The notes under the pieces are model-generated. The model did not search any database. It saw only the letters and a list, made by a program, of their open reading frames with translations, and was not told the DNA's origin. From Ruminococcus sp. (GTDB taxonomy: Bacteria; Bacillota; Clostridia; Oscillospirales; Ruminococcaceae), in assembly GCF_019423705.1 (NCBI RefSeq), contig NZ_JAHZAX010000002.1, positions 186,001 to 250,000 on the forward strand: DNA of 64,000 nt. The letters are read 5' to 3'. Below are positions 32,935 to 43,398 of this stretch, piece after piece. Position 1 is the stretch's first letter; the number at the start of each line of letters is the position of its first letter. A program made the position numbers and the translations under genes.

Positions 32935-35331
32935 ATGGACGAAAAATTTTACGACTCGCTGGAGCTGCATAAAATTCTTGAAATGCTTTCAAAAGAATGC
33001 TCCAACGACAGGACAAGGAAAATGGCTTTGGCGATAAAGCCCAGCTCCGACCTTTACACGGTCAGAAAAGAGACGGGCAAGACAGCCGAGGCTTTGGAAC
33101 TCAGCGTGAGATACGGCACGCCGAATTTCTATAACATAAGCGACGTATCCACTTACATCAAAAGAGCCGAGGCAGGGGGCGCGCTTTCCCTTGCCGAACT
33201 GATACAGATAAGAAGGCTGTTGGCGCAGACATATGAGCTGCACCATTGGTATGAGCAATGCGAAAACAAGGACACTTCCCTTTCTTATCTCTTTGAAATG
33301 CTCTTTCCTAACAAATACTTACAGCAGAGACTTGAAACTGCTATCATAGACGATACAAAGCTTTCTGACGACGCAAGCGCTGAGCTTAGAAGCATAAGGC
33401 AGAAGATAACACGTTCGGGTCTGAAAATTAGAGAGACGCTGGACAAGATGATAAAGTCCCCAAGCACACAGAAATACTTGCAGGAAAGCATCGTCACAAT
33501 GCGTGACGGACGTTTTGTTCTGCCTGTAAAGACTGAGTTCAAGGGCAATGTCAGCGGTCTTGTTCACGATACTTCCGCAACTGGTTCGACCCTTTTTATC
33601 GAGCCAATGTCAGTCGTTGAAGCAAACAACGATATCCGCATTTTGCAGGGACAGGAACAGGACGAGATACACAGGATAATCGCTGAATTTTCAATGGAAT
33701 GTGCTGAAATGAAAGACCAGCTCATTTCAAATTACAATGCTGTCACGGAGCTGAACCTTTACTTTGCAAAGGCAAATCTTGGTGCAAAGATGAAAGCAAT
33801 GCTCCCAGAAATATCTGATGACAGCGTTATCGTGCTCAATAAGGCTCGTCACCCGCTTATCGACCCGAAAAAGGTTGTGCCTATAAACTTTTCTATCGGC
33901 ACGGACTATCATTCGCTCATAATCACAGGCCCGAACACAGGCGGTAAAACTGTCGTGCTCAAGACCGTGGGACTTCTGACGCTTATGACTATGTGCGGCC
34001 TGCTCATCCCAGCTTCTGACGGAAGCAGAATATCAGTTTACAAGCACGTTCTTGTAGATATCGGCGATCAGCAGTCTATCGAAAACAATCTGTCCACTTT
34101 CTCATCTCATATGAGCAGAGTTAAGACGATTCTTGACGAGGCGAACAGCGAAAGCCTTGTACTGCTGGACGAACTTGGCTCTGGCACCGACCCAGTTGAG
34201 GGTGCGGCCCTTGCCGTTGCGATGATAGAGCGCATAAGAATGTTCGGTGCAACACTTGTGACGACGACACATTACCAAGAGCTTAAAATGTATGCTATCG
34301 ACACGCCAGACGTTGAAAACGCTTCCTGCGAATTTGACGTTGAGACCCTGCACCCTACTTACAGGCTTATAATCGGTTCGCCAGGTAAATCCAACGCTTT
34401 TGCCATATCTGAAAGTTTGGGCATTGACAAAGATATCATCAAGTATGCTGAATCGCTTATTTCTGAGGACAACAGAAAGTTCGAGACCATAATAGACAAC
34501 CTTGAGCGCACGAGGATACAGCTTGAGGAAAACAACGGACTTGCGGAGAAATACCGCAAGGAGAGCGAAGCCCTCAGAAAAGATCTTGAAGAGCAGAAAG
34601 AAAAGTTTTACGATCAGAAAGAGGCGGAGCTTGAAAAGGCAAGGCGTGAGGCTCAGCAGATCGTCAATCGTGTTCAGCGTGAATCGCAGGCGCTTGTCGA
34701 AGAGCTTGACAAGCTGAGAAAGGAAAAAGAGAACCCGAACTTCACACAGAAAGCCATTGATGCAAGGCACAAGCAAAAATCCACGATGAACAAGCTTTAC
34801 AACGAAGCTAACCCTGTTTCAGAGAGCCGCAACGAGGGCTATGTTCTGCCGAGACCTCTCAAAAAGGGCGACAACGTGCTTATCGTTGACACCAACCGCA
34901 AGGGCATTGTGGTAACGCCGCCGGACAACAACGGAATGTGCTTTATCCAAGCTGGCATTATGAAAACGAAGATCGACGTCAAGAAGCTGCGACTTGTTGA
35001 AAAGCAGCAGCCTCAGAAGCAGGCGAAAAAGCCTGTCAAAAAGGGCAGCGTTTCAAAGAACGGCATTGAGAGCCGTATGACACGAAAAGTATCAACCGAA
35101 CTTGACATAAGAGGTTATGCCGCCGACGAGGGCGTTCACGAAATGGAGCAGTTCATTTCTGACGCAATAATGTCGGGCGTGACAATGCTGACGATCATTC
35201 ACGGCAGAGGCACGGGAATTCTCCGTGACGCTATAAGACGTGCGCTGAGAAGCCACCCGTCTGTAAAGTCGTTCAGAAAAGGCGTTTACGGCGAGGGCGA
35301 GGACGGCGTTACTATCGTTGAACTGAAATAA
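32935..35331 (+). CDS. mutS2: Endonuclease MutS2
   Basis: 798 residues, normal length. The core ATPase has Walker A IITGPNTGGKTVVLKT and Walker B LVLLDELGSGTDPVEGAA; a coiled coil of about 130 residues (about 515-640, Glu/Lys/Arg-rich) and a KOW-like segment follow, then a C-terminal Smr nuclease domain with LDIRGYAADEG and IIHGRGTGILRDA. MutS2 suppresses recombination and splits collided ribosomes in related bacteria. AAGGAG lies about a dozen bases before the ATG. Follows recO by seventeen bases. Confidence 0.97.
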   Translation: MDEKFYDSLELHKILEMLSKECSNDRTRKMALAIKPSSDLYTVRKETGKTAEALELSVRYGTPNFYNISDVSTYIKRAEAGGALSLAELIQIRRLLAQTYELHHWYEQCENKDTSLSYLFEMLFPNKYLQQRLETAIIDDTKLSDDASAELRSIRQKITRSGLKIRETLDKMIKSPSTQKYLQESIVTMRDGRFVLPVKTEFKGNVSGLVHDTSATGSTLFIEPMSVVEANNDIRILQGQEQDEIHRIIAEFSMECAEMKDQLISNYNAVTELNLYFAKANLGAKMKAMLPEISDDSVIVLNKARHPLIDPKKVVPINFSIGTDYHSLIITGPNTGGKTVVLKTVGLLTLMTMCGLLIPASDGSRISVYKHVLVDIGDQQSIENNLSTFSSHMSRVKTILDEANSESLVLLDELGSGTDPVEGAALAVAMIERIRMFGATLVTTTHYQELKMYAIDTPDVENASCEFDVETLHPTYRLIIGSPGKSNAFAISESLGIDKDIIKYAESLISEDNRKFETIIDNLERTRIQLEENNGLAEKYRKESEALRKDLEEQKEKFYDQKEAELEKARREAQQIVNRVQRESQALVEELDKLRKEKENPNFTQKAIDARHKQKSTMNKLYNEANPVSESRNEGYVLPRPLKKGDNVLIVDTNRKGIVVTPPDNNGMCFIQAGIMKTKIDVKKLRLVEKQQPQKQAKKPVKKGSVSKNGIESRMTRKVSTELDIRGYAADEGVHEMEQFISDAIMSGVTMLTIIHGRGTGILRDAIRRALRSHPSVKSFRKGVYGEGEDGVTIVELK

Positions 35332-35337
35332 TCACAT

Positions 35338-35383
35338 ATCACCGCATTTTGGTATATAATAAGCCAAAGGCGGTGATTTTTTT
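35338..35383 (+). promoter_or_regulatory. Hairpin between mutS2 and the yunB-like gene: terminator and RBS-hiding element
   Basis: ATCACCGC (35338-35345) pairs with GCGGTGAT (35370-35377), followed by seven T (35377-35383). It looks like an intrinsic terminator of mutS2, but the 3' arm (GGCGGTGA) is also the ribosome binding site of the yunB-like gene and the T run ends at its TTG start. The loop holds TATATAAT, which could be a promoter -10. Confidence 0.6.
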
Positions 35384-36017
35384 GAGCGTACACAGGCGTT
35401 CTTTCAAGAACAGATTGTCATATATAGTCCTCGGAATAATTGCGCTGCTTGCATTGCTGACGGCGGTGTTTTTCACGCAGCTTTCAAGGCATATCAGCGA
35501 GATAAGCGAATTTGAGAGCCGTCAGCAGGCTCTTGACGTCATAAATAATGCTGTCAACAGCGAACTGCGTGACAATGATATGGGCGGCGTTATCAAGATA
35601 ACAAAGAACGAAAGCGGCAGGATTACGGCGATAAACAGCGACACAGAACAGGTGAACAAACTGCAAAACAGGCTTTCGGAAGCTGTTAATGAAAGTCTCA
35701 GCAAGCTTGAGGGCAAGGAGATATCCGTGCCTATCGGAACGCTTTCGGGCATTAATATCCTCACAGGACGTGGCGCTGACATTCCTCTGAGACTTCATCA
35801 GATCGGTGCGGCAAAAACTGAGCTCAGAAGCGAAATGACTGACGCTGGGATAAATCAGACCAAATACAGGCTTTATGTGACTGTCACAGTCGAAATGACC
35901 GCCATATTGCCTGCACATTCAACAGATATTGCCATTTCAAGCGATTATCTCATCGCCGAAACTGTTATCGTGGGGGATATCCCGAAAATGTATCTTGACG
36001 GCAGCGGCAAAAGCTGA
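35382..36017 (+). CDS. YunB-like sporulation protein
   Basis: 211 residues from a TTG start at 35382 (AAGGCGGTG upstream). One N-terminal membrane helix (about 14-36, IVLGIIALLALLTAVFF), then an outside domain with the pattern NSDTEQVNKLQNRLSEAVNES, VPIGTLSGINILTGRGADIPL and KYRLYVTVTVEMTAILP, typical of YunB, a sigma-E-dependent protein needed for spore formation. A longer reading from 35349 would begin in the mutS2 terminator and is rejected. Confidence 0.85.
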   Translation: MSVHRRSFKNRLSYIVLGIIALLALLTAVFFTQLSRHISEISEFESRQQALDVINNAVNSELRDNDMGGVIKITKNESGRITAINSDTEQVNKLQNRLSEAVNESLSKLEGKEISVPIGTLSGINILTGRGADIPLRLHQIGAAKTELRSEMTDAGINQTKYRLYVTVTVEMTAILPAHSTDIAISSDYLIAETVIVGDIPKMYLDGSGKS

Positions 36018-38114
<2,097 letters not shown>

Positions 38115-38155
38115 CATCTCAGCTTTTATATAAAATAAAACAGGAGGAATGTAAA

Positions 38156-38425
38156 ATGAACATTGACATTAAACACATTGCCAAGCTCGCACGACTTCGT
38201 ATCGAAGACGACCAGCTTGAAAAGTTTGAGTCAGAAATGGAAAACATCGTGGGAATGGTCGAAAAGCTTCCCGACATTCAGGACGAAATGACCCTTGACC
38301 CCGATAACCCGATGATACTCAGAGAGGACAAGGCTGTCCAGGATAAATTCACAAGACAGGAGCTTATGCAGAACGCTCCACAAGTAAAGGCAGGCTGTCT
38401 CGTCGTGCCAAAAACAGTAGAGTAA
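38156..38425 (+). CDS. gatC: Asp-tRNA(Asn)/Glu-tRNA(Gln) amidotransferase subunit C
   Basis: 89 residues, begins IDIKHIAKLARLRIEDDQLEKF, the GatC signature. It is the small linker subunit of GatCAB, which amidates misacylated Glu-tRNA(Gln) (and Asp-tRNA(Asn)) in organisms lacking the direct synthetase. GGAGGAATG precedes the ATG. Followed by gatA and gatB. Confidence 0.96.
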   Translation: MNIDIKHIAKLARLRIEDDQLEKFESEMENIVGMVEKLPDIQDEMTLDPDNPMILREDKAVQDKFTRQELMQNAPQVKAGCLVVPKTVE

Positions 38426-38437
38426 GGAGTGTTGAAT

Positions 38438-39889
38438 TTGGAACTTTTTGAAAGAAACGCCTGCGACTTGTCAGAAATGATAAAGAACAAGGAGATAAGC
38501 TCCGCAGAGCTTACAAAGTCTGTTTTCGACAGGATAAAGGCTGTTGAGGACAAGGTCGACGCATATCTCACAATTGATGAAGAGAATGCAATGAAGAAAG
38601 CTGCCGAGATCGACGAAAAGATCGCTAATGGCGAAGAGCTTTCACCACTGGCAGGTATCCCTGTTGGTATTAAGGATAACATTTCCACAAAGGGTCTTAG
38701 AACGACTGCCGCTTCTAAAATGCTCGGCAATTACGTTCCGCCTTTCAATGCGACGGTTATGGAAAAGCTTGATGATATCGTAATCACGGGCAAGCTCAAT
38801 ATGGACGAATTTGCAATGGGTTCATCAACTGAGAACTCACATTTCAAGGCAACAAAGAACCCATTCGATACTGAAAGAGTTCCAGGCGGTTCTTCAGGCG
38901 GATCGGCTGCTGCTGTTGCTGCCGGCGAAGCTATCGTTGCCCTTGGTTCAGATACAGGCGGATCAATCAGACAGCCTGCTTCGTACTGCGGCGTTGTAGG
39001 TCTCAAGCCTACATATGGCAGCGTTTCAAGATATGGTCTTATCGCTTTCGCTTCATCGCTGGATCAGATCGGTCCTCTTGGCAGATGTGTCAAGGACGTT
39101 GCAATGGTCCAGTCCGCTATCGTTGGTCACGACAGATATGACGCAACTTCCGCTTACAGAGAATATCCGAACTTTGCCGCTGATCTCAATGCTGACGTAA
39201 AGGGTCTTAGGATCGGTATTCCAAAGGAATATTTCGGCGACGGTATCGACAGCTTTGTTAAGCAGTCTGTTATGAACGCAGTCAAGGAGCTTGAAAAGCA
39301 GGGTGCTACTGTTAAGGAGATCTCCCTGCCGTCAACTGACTATGCGCTTTCATCTTACTATATCATTTCATCTGCTGAGGCTTCATCGAACCTTGCAAGA
39401 TTTGACGGCGTGAGATATGGTTTCAGAGCTGAAAATTATGACGGACTTGTTGATATGTACGAAAGAACACGTTCAGAAGGCTTTGGCGACGAGGTCAAGA
39501 GAAGAATTATGCTTGGCACATTCGTGCTTTCATCTGGTTTCTATGACGCTTATTATAAGAAGGCTAAACTTCTTCAGAAGAGGACTATGCAGGAATTTGC
39601 CGCACAATTTAACGATGTTGACGTTATCGCAACACCGACAGTTCCTTCAACCGCTTTCAAGATCGGCGAAAACACAGGCGATCCCCTCAAGATGTACGCT
39701 AACGACGTCTGCACAGTTACAGTAAATATCGCAGGACTTCCTGCTGTCAGCATTCCTTGCGCTTATGACGACAAGGGTCTGCCTGTTGGTATGCAGCTTA
39801 TCGGCGGAAAGTTCACAGAGCAGCGCTTGCTCAACACAGCATACGCTTATGAGCAGCTTGTCGGCGGATTTAAAATGCCGAAGCTTTAA
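38438..39889 (+). CDS. gatA: Glutamyl-tRNA(Gln) amidotransferase subunit A
   Basis: 483 residues from a TTG at 38438 (AAGGAG eight bases upstream), giving a start [14 protein letters not shown]; a GTG at 38429 is an alternative that overlaps the ribosome site. The amidase Ser-cisSer-Lys triad is visible in [10 protein letters not shown] (Lys), [14 protein letters not shown] and [13 protein letters not shown]. It releases ammonia from glutamine for GatB. Confidence 0.96.
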   Translation: MELFERNACDLSEMIKNKEISSAELTKSVFDRIKAVEDKVDAYLTIDEENAMKKAAEIDEKIANGEELSPLAGIPVGIKDNISTKGLRTTAASKMLGNYVPPFNATVMEKLDDIVITGKLNMDEFAMGSSTENSHFKATKNPFDTERVPGGSSGGSAAAVAAGEAIVALGSDTGGSIRQPASYCGVVGLKPTYGSVSRYGLIAFASSLDQIGPLGRCVKDVAMVQSAIVGHDRYDATSAYREYPNFAADLNADVKGLRIGIPKEYFGDGIDSFVKQSVMNAVKELEKQGATVKEISLPSTDYALSSYYIISSAEASSNLARFDGVRYGFRAENYDGLVDMYERTRSEGFGDEVKRRIMLGTFVLSSGFYDAYYKKAKLLQKRTMQEFAAQFNDVDVIATPTVPSTAFKIGENTGDPLKMYANDVCTVTVNIAGLPAVSIPCAYDDKGLPVGMQLIGGKFTEQRLLNTAYAYEQLVGGFKMPKL

Positions 39890-39906
39890 GGAAAGGGGTC
39901 ACTAAA

Positions 39907-41343
39907 ATGGTTAAAGGCTATGAAGTTGTAATCGGTCTTGAAACTCACGCAGAGCTCAACACCGAATCTAAAATATACTGCGACTGCAAGAACCAGTTCG
40001 GTCTTGAAGTCAATTCACAGGTCTGCCCTATCTGTATGGGTATGCCCGGCACGCTGCCAACGCTTAATGAAAAGGTCGTTGATTATGCTATCAGAATGGG
40101 TCACGCACTCAACTGCGAGATAAACCGCATATGCAAGCAGGACAGAAAGAACTATTTCTATCCCGACTTGCCAAAGGCTTATCAGATTTCACAAGCGGAA
40201 GTTCCGCTCTGCGGCAAGGGCTATGTTGACATTCTTGTTGACGGCGAAGAAAGACGTATCGGTATCACAAGAATACACATCGAAGAGGACGCTGGTAAGC
40301 TTCTTCACTCCGACAAGTTCCACGGCGTTTCGCTGGTTGACCTCAACCGCTGCGGCGTACCGCTTATCGAGATAGTTTCCGAGCCTGATATGCGTTCCTC
40401 ACAGGAAGCAAAGGTTTATCTTGAAACCCTCAAGTCTATCCTCCAGTATCTTGGTATCTGTGACTGTAAAATGCAGGAAGGCTCTATCAGATGTGACGTT
40501 AACGTATCTGTTCACAAGCCTGGCGAGCCATTCGGCACACGTTCTGAGATGAAGAACGTAAACAGCTTCTCTGCTGCCGTAAGAGGTATTGATTACGAAG
40601 TCGAAAGACAGATCGCTATCCTTGAAGCAGGCGGAAAAGTTGAGCAGGAAACACGCCGTTGGGATGATGACAAGGGCATAAGCGTTTCAATGCGTTCAAA
40701 GGAGGACGCACAGGATTATCGTTACTTCCCTGAGCCGGACCTTCTCACCATCGTTGTAGATCAAGAGCGTGTTGACGAGCTCAAGAGAAGTATCCCTGAG
40801 CTGCCAAACGTTAAGATACTTAGATATGTAAAGAAGTTCGGTCTTAACATCAAGGACGCAACATTTATCGCTGAGTCTGTTTCCCTTGCAAAGCTGTTTG
40901 ACGGTTGTATGGCTAAGGACAAGTTCCCTGCTAAGTGCTACACCACTTGGATACTTGGCGACCTTGTAAAGTATATGAACGCAACAGGCAAGACACTTGA
41001 GGACACAAAGCTTACGCCTGATAACCTTACTGATCTTGCGGCTGCTATCGAGGCGAACACAATTTCAAATGCAGGCGGCAAAAAAGTATTTGCAGTTCTC
41101 CTTGAAGAGGACAAGAAGGTCAGCGACATTATCGAAGAGCAGGGTCTTGCGCAGGTATCTGACGACAGCGCTCTTGAAAAGATCGCAGAAGAAGTGCTTG
41201 CTGCAAATGAGAAGTCGGTCAACGACTACAAGGGCGGAAAGACTAACGCTCTCGGCTATCTTGTCGGTCAATGTATGAAGGCTTCAAAGGGCAAGGCTAA
41301 CCCCGGCAAGATGAAGGAGATCATTCTTGCAAAGCTGGGTTAA
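39907..41343 (+). CDS. gatB: Aspartyl/glutamyl-tRNA amidotransferase subunit B
   Basis: 478 residues. The opening YEVVIGLETHAELNTESKIYC, PVCPICMGMPGTLP-like CPICMGMPGTLPTLN and zinc ligands are conserved, as are DLNRCGVPLIEIVSEPD and MKNVNSF. The C-terminal YqeY-like tail domain ends NPGKMKEIILAKLG. It binds the tRNA, phosphorylates the Glu gamma-carboxyl and transfers ammonia to it. Its start follows gatA by seventeen bases with GGAAAGGGG upstream, and a terminator follows. Confidence 0.97.
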   Translation: MVKGYEVVIGLETHAELNTESKIYCDCKNQFGLEVNSQVCPICMGMPGTLPTLNEKVVDYAIRMGHALNCEINRICKQDRKNYFYPDLPKAYQISQAEVPLCGKGYVDILVDGEERRIGITRIHIEEDAGKLLHSDKFHGVSLVDLNRCGVPLIEIVSEPDMRSSQEAKVYLETLKSILQYLGICDCKMQEGSIRCDVNVSVHKPGEPFGTRSEMKNVNSFSAAVRGIDYEVERQIAILEAGGKVEQETRRWDDDKGISVSMRSKEDAQDYRYFPEPDLLTIVVDQERVDELKRSIPELPNVKILRYVKKFGLNIKDATFIAESVSLAKLFDGCMAKDKFPAKCYTTWILGDLVKYMNATGKTLEDTKLTPDNLTDLAAAIEANTISNAGGKKVFAVLLEEDKKVSDIIEEQGLAQVSDDSALEKIAEEVLAANEKSVNDYKGGKTNALGYLVGQCMKASKGKANPGKMKEIILAKLG

Positions 41344-41365
41344 TTTCCTGTTATAGTAACATATC

Positions 41366-41397
41366 AAAGAGACGTGCAGATCGTGCGTCTCTTTTTT
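41366..41397 (+). terminator. Terminator after gatB
   Basis: AAAGAGACG (41366-41374) pairs with CGTCTCTTT (41386-41394), then TTTT. Confidence 0.9.
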
Positions 41398-41401
41398 TGC
41401 G

Positions 41402-41436
41402 CAAAAAAACACCGCAGAGATATTACCTCTGCGGTG
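41402..41436 (-). terminator. Terminator after the Cys/Met PLP enzyme gene
   Basis: On the minus strand CACCGCAGAG pairs with CTCTGCGGTG around GTAATAT, followed by TTTTTTTGCG. It faces the gatB terminator at a convergent junction. Confidence 0.93.
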
Positions 41437-41454
41437 AAAATGTGCGAAATGAAA

Positions 41455-42654
41455 TTAGTCTACAACTTCAAGACCTTCGGCAACAAATGCCTGTCTCAGA
41501 TCGTTAATAAGGTCGTTCTTGTCCTCGATACCGATAGCAACACGATAGAAACCGCCGTGGAACTCCTCAGGATAGAGGTACATTCTCTCGTCGTCCTCGC
41601 CAAGGAACACGATAAGGCTTGCGTCGTGACCAAGTGAAACTGCTGATGTGAAGATGTTAAGGTGTGTAACGACTCTGTTGTAAAGGTCATGCTCGCCCTT
41701 GAGACCGAATGAAAGCACGCCGCCAAAACCGTTCTTCATCTGCTTAACGGCAAGGTCGTGACCCTTGTGGCTCTCAAGTCCCGGATATGCAACGAAACTT
41801 ACGCAAGGCTGCTTTTCAAGCCACTTTGCGATAGCAAGAGCGTTATCGTTGTGAACCTGCATTCTAAGTGGGAATGTAACAGCGCCTCTCATAATGAGCC
41901 AAGCATTGAACGGGCTTATTACGCCGCCGATGTTTACCTGTGCCTGATAACGAACCTGCTCGAGATCTTCGTGAGGTCCGATGATAGCGCCGCCCATTGA
42001 GTCGCCGTGGCCGTTGATGTACTTTGTAAGGCTTTCAACAACGAAGTCAACGCCGTATTCAAGAGGTCTTGTGTTATAAGGCGATGAGAATGTGTTGTCG
42101 GCAGAAACGAGAATACCGTGCTCGTGAGCAAGCTTTACAATGCCTTCGATATCGCAAATGCAAAGGGTAGGATTTCCCGGTGACTCAAAGTGTATAAGCT
42201 TTGTGTTTGGTCTGATAGCTGCCTTGATCTTTTCAAGGTCTGTGCAGTCAACGATAGAAGTCTCAATGCCCCACTTCTCTGTCCAGAGCTCATTGAAAAT
42301 TCTGTATGTTGCGATATATGTAACTGTTGAGAAGATAACGTGGTCGCCCTTTTTCAGCTTAGTGAAGAAGAGTGCGGAAAGCGCAGCAACGCCGCTTGCG
42401 AGACAAACGCAATCCTCGCCGCCCTCAAGGTTAGCGATCTTCTTTTCAAGAAGTCCCTGATTCACGCCGCCGTTTCTTGTGTATATCTTATCCTCAGAAG
42501 CTGACCAGTTCATTGTTGAAGGGTCATAAGGCAGCAGGAAGCTGTTTGCCATATTGATAGGCGGCTCGATAGCGCCTGTGCCTGGGTCGGGTTCATTTCC
42601 AACGTGGATAGCTCTTGTGGTAAAGCTAAGTCCGTCATAATTCTTTTCGCTCAT
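41455..42654 (-). CDS. Cys/Met metabolism PLP enzyme (methionine gamma-lyase or cystathionine gamma-lyase type)
   Basis: 399 residues. Fold-type I PLP enzyme: the PLP Lys lies in VESLTKYINGHGDSMGGAI, with ASGVAALSALFFT (phosphate binding) and FESPGNPTLCICDIEGI (Asp for the pyridine N) conserved. It could degrade methionine to methanethiol, ammonia and 2-oxobutyrate, or act on cystathionine or cysteine; the sequence alone does not choose. The start at 42654 (MSEKNYDG) has AAAGGACG eight bases upstream. Probable operator palindrome near its promoter. Confidence 0.9.
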   Translation of the reverse strand: MSEKNYDGLSFTTRAIHVGNEPDPGTGAIEPPINMANSFLLPYDPSTMNWSASEDKIYTRNGGVNQGLLEKKIANLEGGEDCVCLASGVAALSALFFTKLKKGDHVIFSTVTYIATYRIFNELWTEKWGIETSIVDCTDLEKIKAAIRPNTKLIHFESPGNPTLCICDIEGIVKLAHEHGILVSADNTFSSPYNTRPLEYGVDFVVESLTKYINGHGDSMGGAIIGPHEDLEQVRYQAQVNIGGVISPFNAWLIMRGAVTFPLRMQVHNDNALAIAKWLEKQPCVSFVAYPGLESHKGHDLAVKQMKNGFGGVLSFGLKGEHDLYNRVVTHLNIFTSAVSLGHDASLIVFLGEDDERMYLYPEEFHGGFYRVAIGIEDKNDLINDLRQAFVAEGLEVVD

Positions 42655-42679
42655 AAATTTTACGTCCTTTCGATACTTT

Positions 42680-42709
42680 TTGCGAGTTCGCAATACAGTA
42701 ATAATTATA
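42680..42709 (-). promoter_or_regulatory. Extended -10 promoter with palindromic operator
   Basis: Minus strand TGTTATAAT supplies an extended -10 (TATAAT at 42709-42704). Just downstream, over the expected transcription start, is TTGCGA-GT-TCGCAA (42680-42693), a perfect 6+2+6 palindrome, well placed for a repressor of the Cys/Met enzyme gene. Confidence 0.5.
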
Positions 42710-42792
42710 ACACATATCTTACGACAATTTGTAAATTTATAATTAATTTTATGGTATTCCCATATGATTTATTCAATTGCTGTATAAATATG

Positions 42793-42828
42793 CAAAAAAA
42801 CTGCCCCGCAGCATTGCCGCAGGACAGT
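42793..42828 (-). terminator. Terminator after the flavodoxin gene
   Basis: Minus strand ACTGTCCTGCGGC pairs with GCTGCGGGGCAGT (with three G-U pairs) around AAT, followed by TTTTTTT. Confidence 0.88.
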
Positions 42829-42844
42829 CTTAATTTATTCAGTA

Positions 42845-43312
42845 TCAATAAATAGCCCAGTTTTTGATCTCTATATTTTCAACCGTTCCATTGAACACCT
42901 TGCCGTCAAGGATCTCGCCGCCGTTCATAAAAGGCTTGAGTTTTTCAGCTGTCTTACCCATATCGCTTCCGCCGGAAGTTGCAAAGAGCATAATCTTCTT
43001 GCCGCTCAGATCATATGACTTGACGAACGTATTTATAATGTTCGGCGCAGCCCAGTACCATATCGGGAAGCCGAGATAGATAACGTCATAGTCCGCCATA
43101 TCTGACACGGTGCCGCTTATCGGCACGTCCTTGCGTGCGATCTTTTCTTTATTGCAGCGTGAGATAGGATTTTTCCAGTTGACATCGGCGTCAGTATAAG
43201 GCACCTGCGGCTTGATCTCAAAGAGATCAGCTTCCGTCAACGCTGCGATCTTCTCAGCGAGCTTTTTCGTTACGCCGCTGACTGAAAAATATGCAACAAG
43301 CTTTTTGCTCAT
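42845..43312 (-). CDS. Flavodoxin family protein
   Basis: 155 residues. FMN phosphate-binding loop YFSVSGVTKKLAEKIA near the N-terminus, then DVIYLGFPIWYWAAP (ring-binding loop) and MLFATSGGSDMGKTAEKL. Such proteins carry electrons between reductases and metabolic enzymes, or repair quinone-like substrates. The start at 43312 is chosen for the GGGGGAATTATT upstream; a reading from 43396 would overlap the upstream gene's terminator hairpin. Confidence 0.9.
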   Translation of the reverse strand: MSKKLVAYFSVSGVTKKLAEKIAALTEADLFEIKPQVPYTDADVNWKNPISRCNKEKIARKDVPISGTVSDMADYDVIYLGFPIWYWAAPNIINTFVKSYDLSGKKIMLFATSGGSDMGKTAEKLKPFMNGGEILDGKVFNGTVENIEIKNWAIY

Positions 43313-43343
43313 AATAATTCCCCCTTGATCCATATAAAAGCAA

Positions 43344-43368
43344 TACCGCACCCATAAAAAGTGCGGTA
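43344..43368 (-). terminator. Terminator-like hairpin after the fucose-isomerase-like gene
   Basis: Minus strand TACCGCAC pairs with GTGCGGTA, followed by TTGCTTTTATAT. The T-tract is interrupted, so read-through into the flavodoxin gene is possible. Confidence 0.6.
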
Positions 43369-43398
43369 ACTGCCAGTTATTTTTTTGATCTCGCACTA

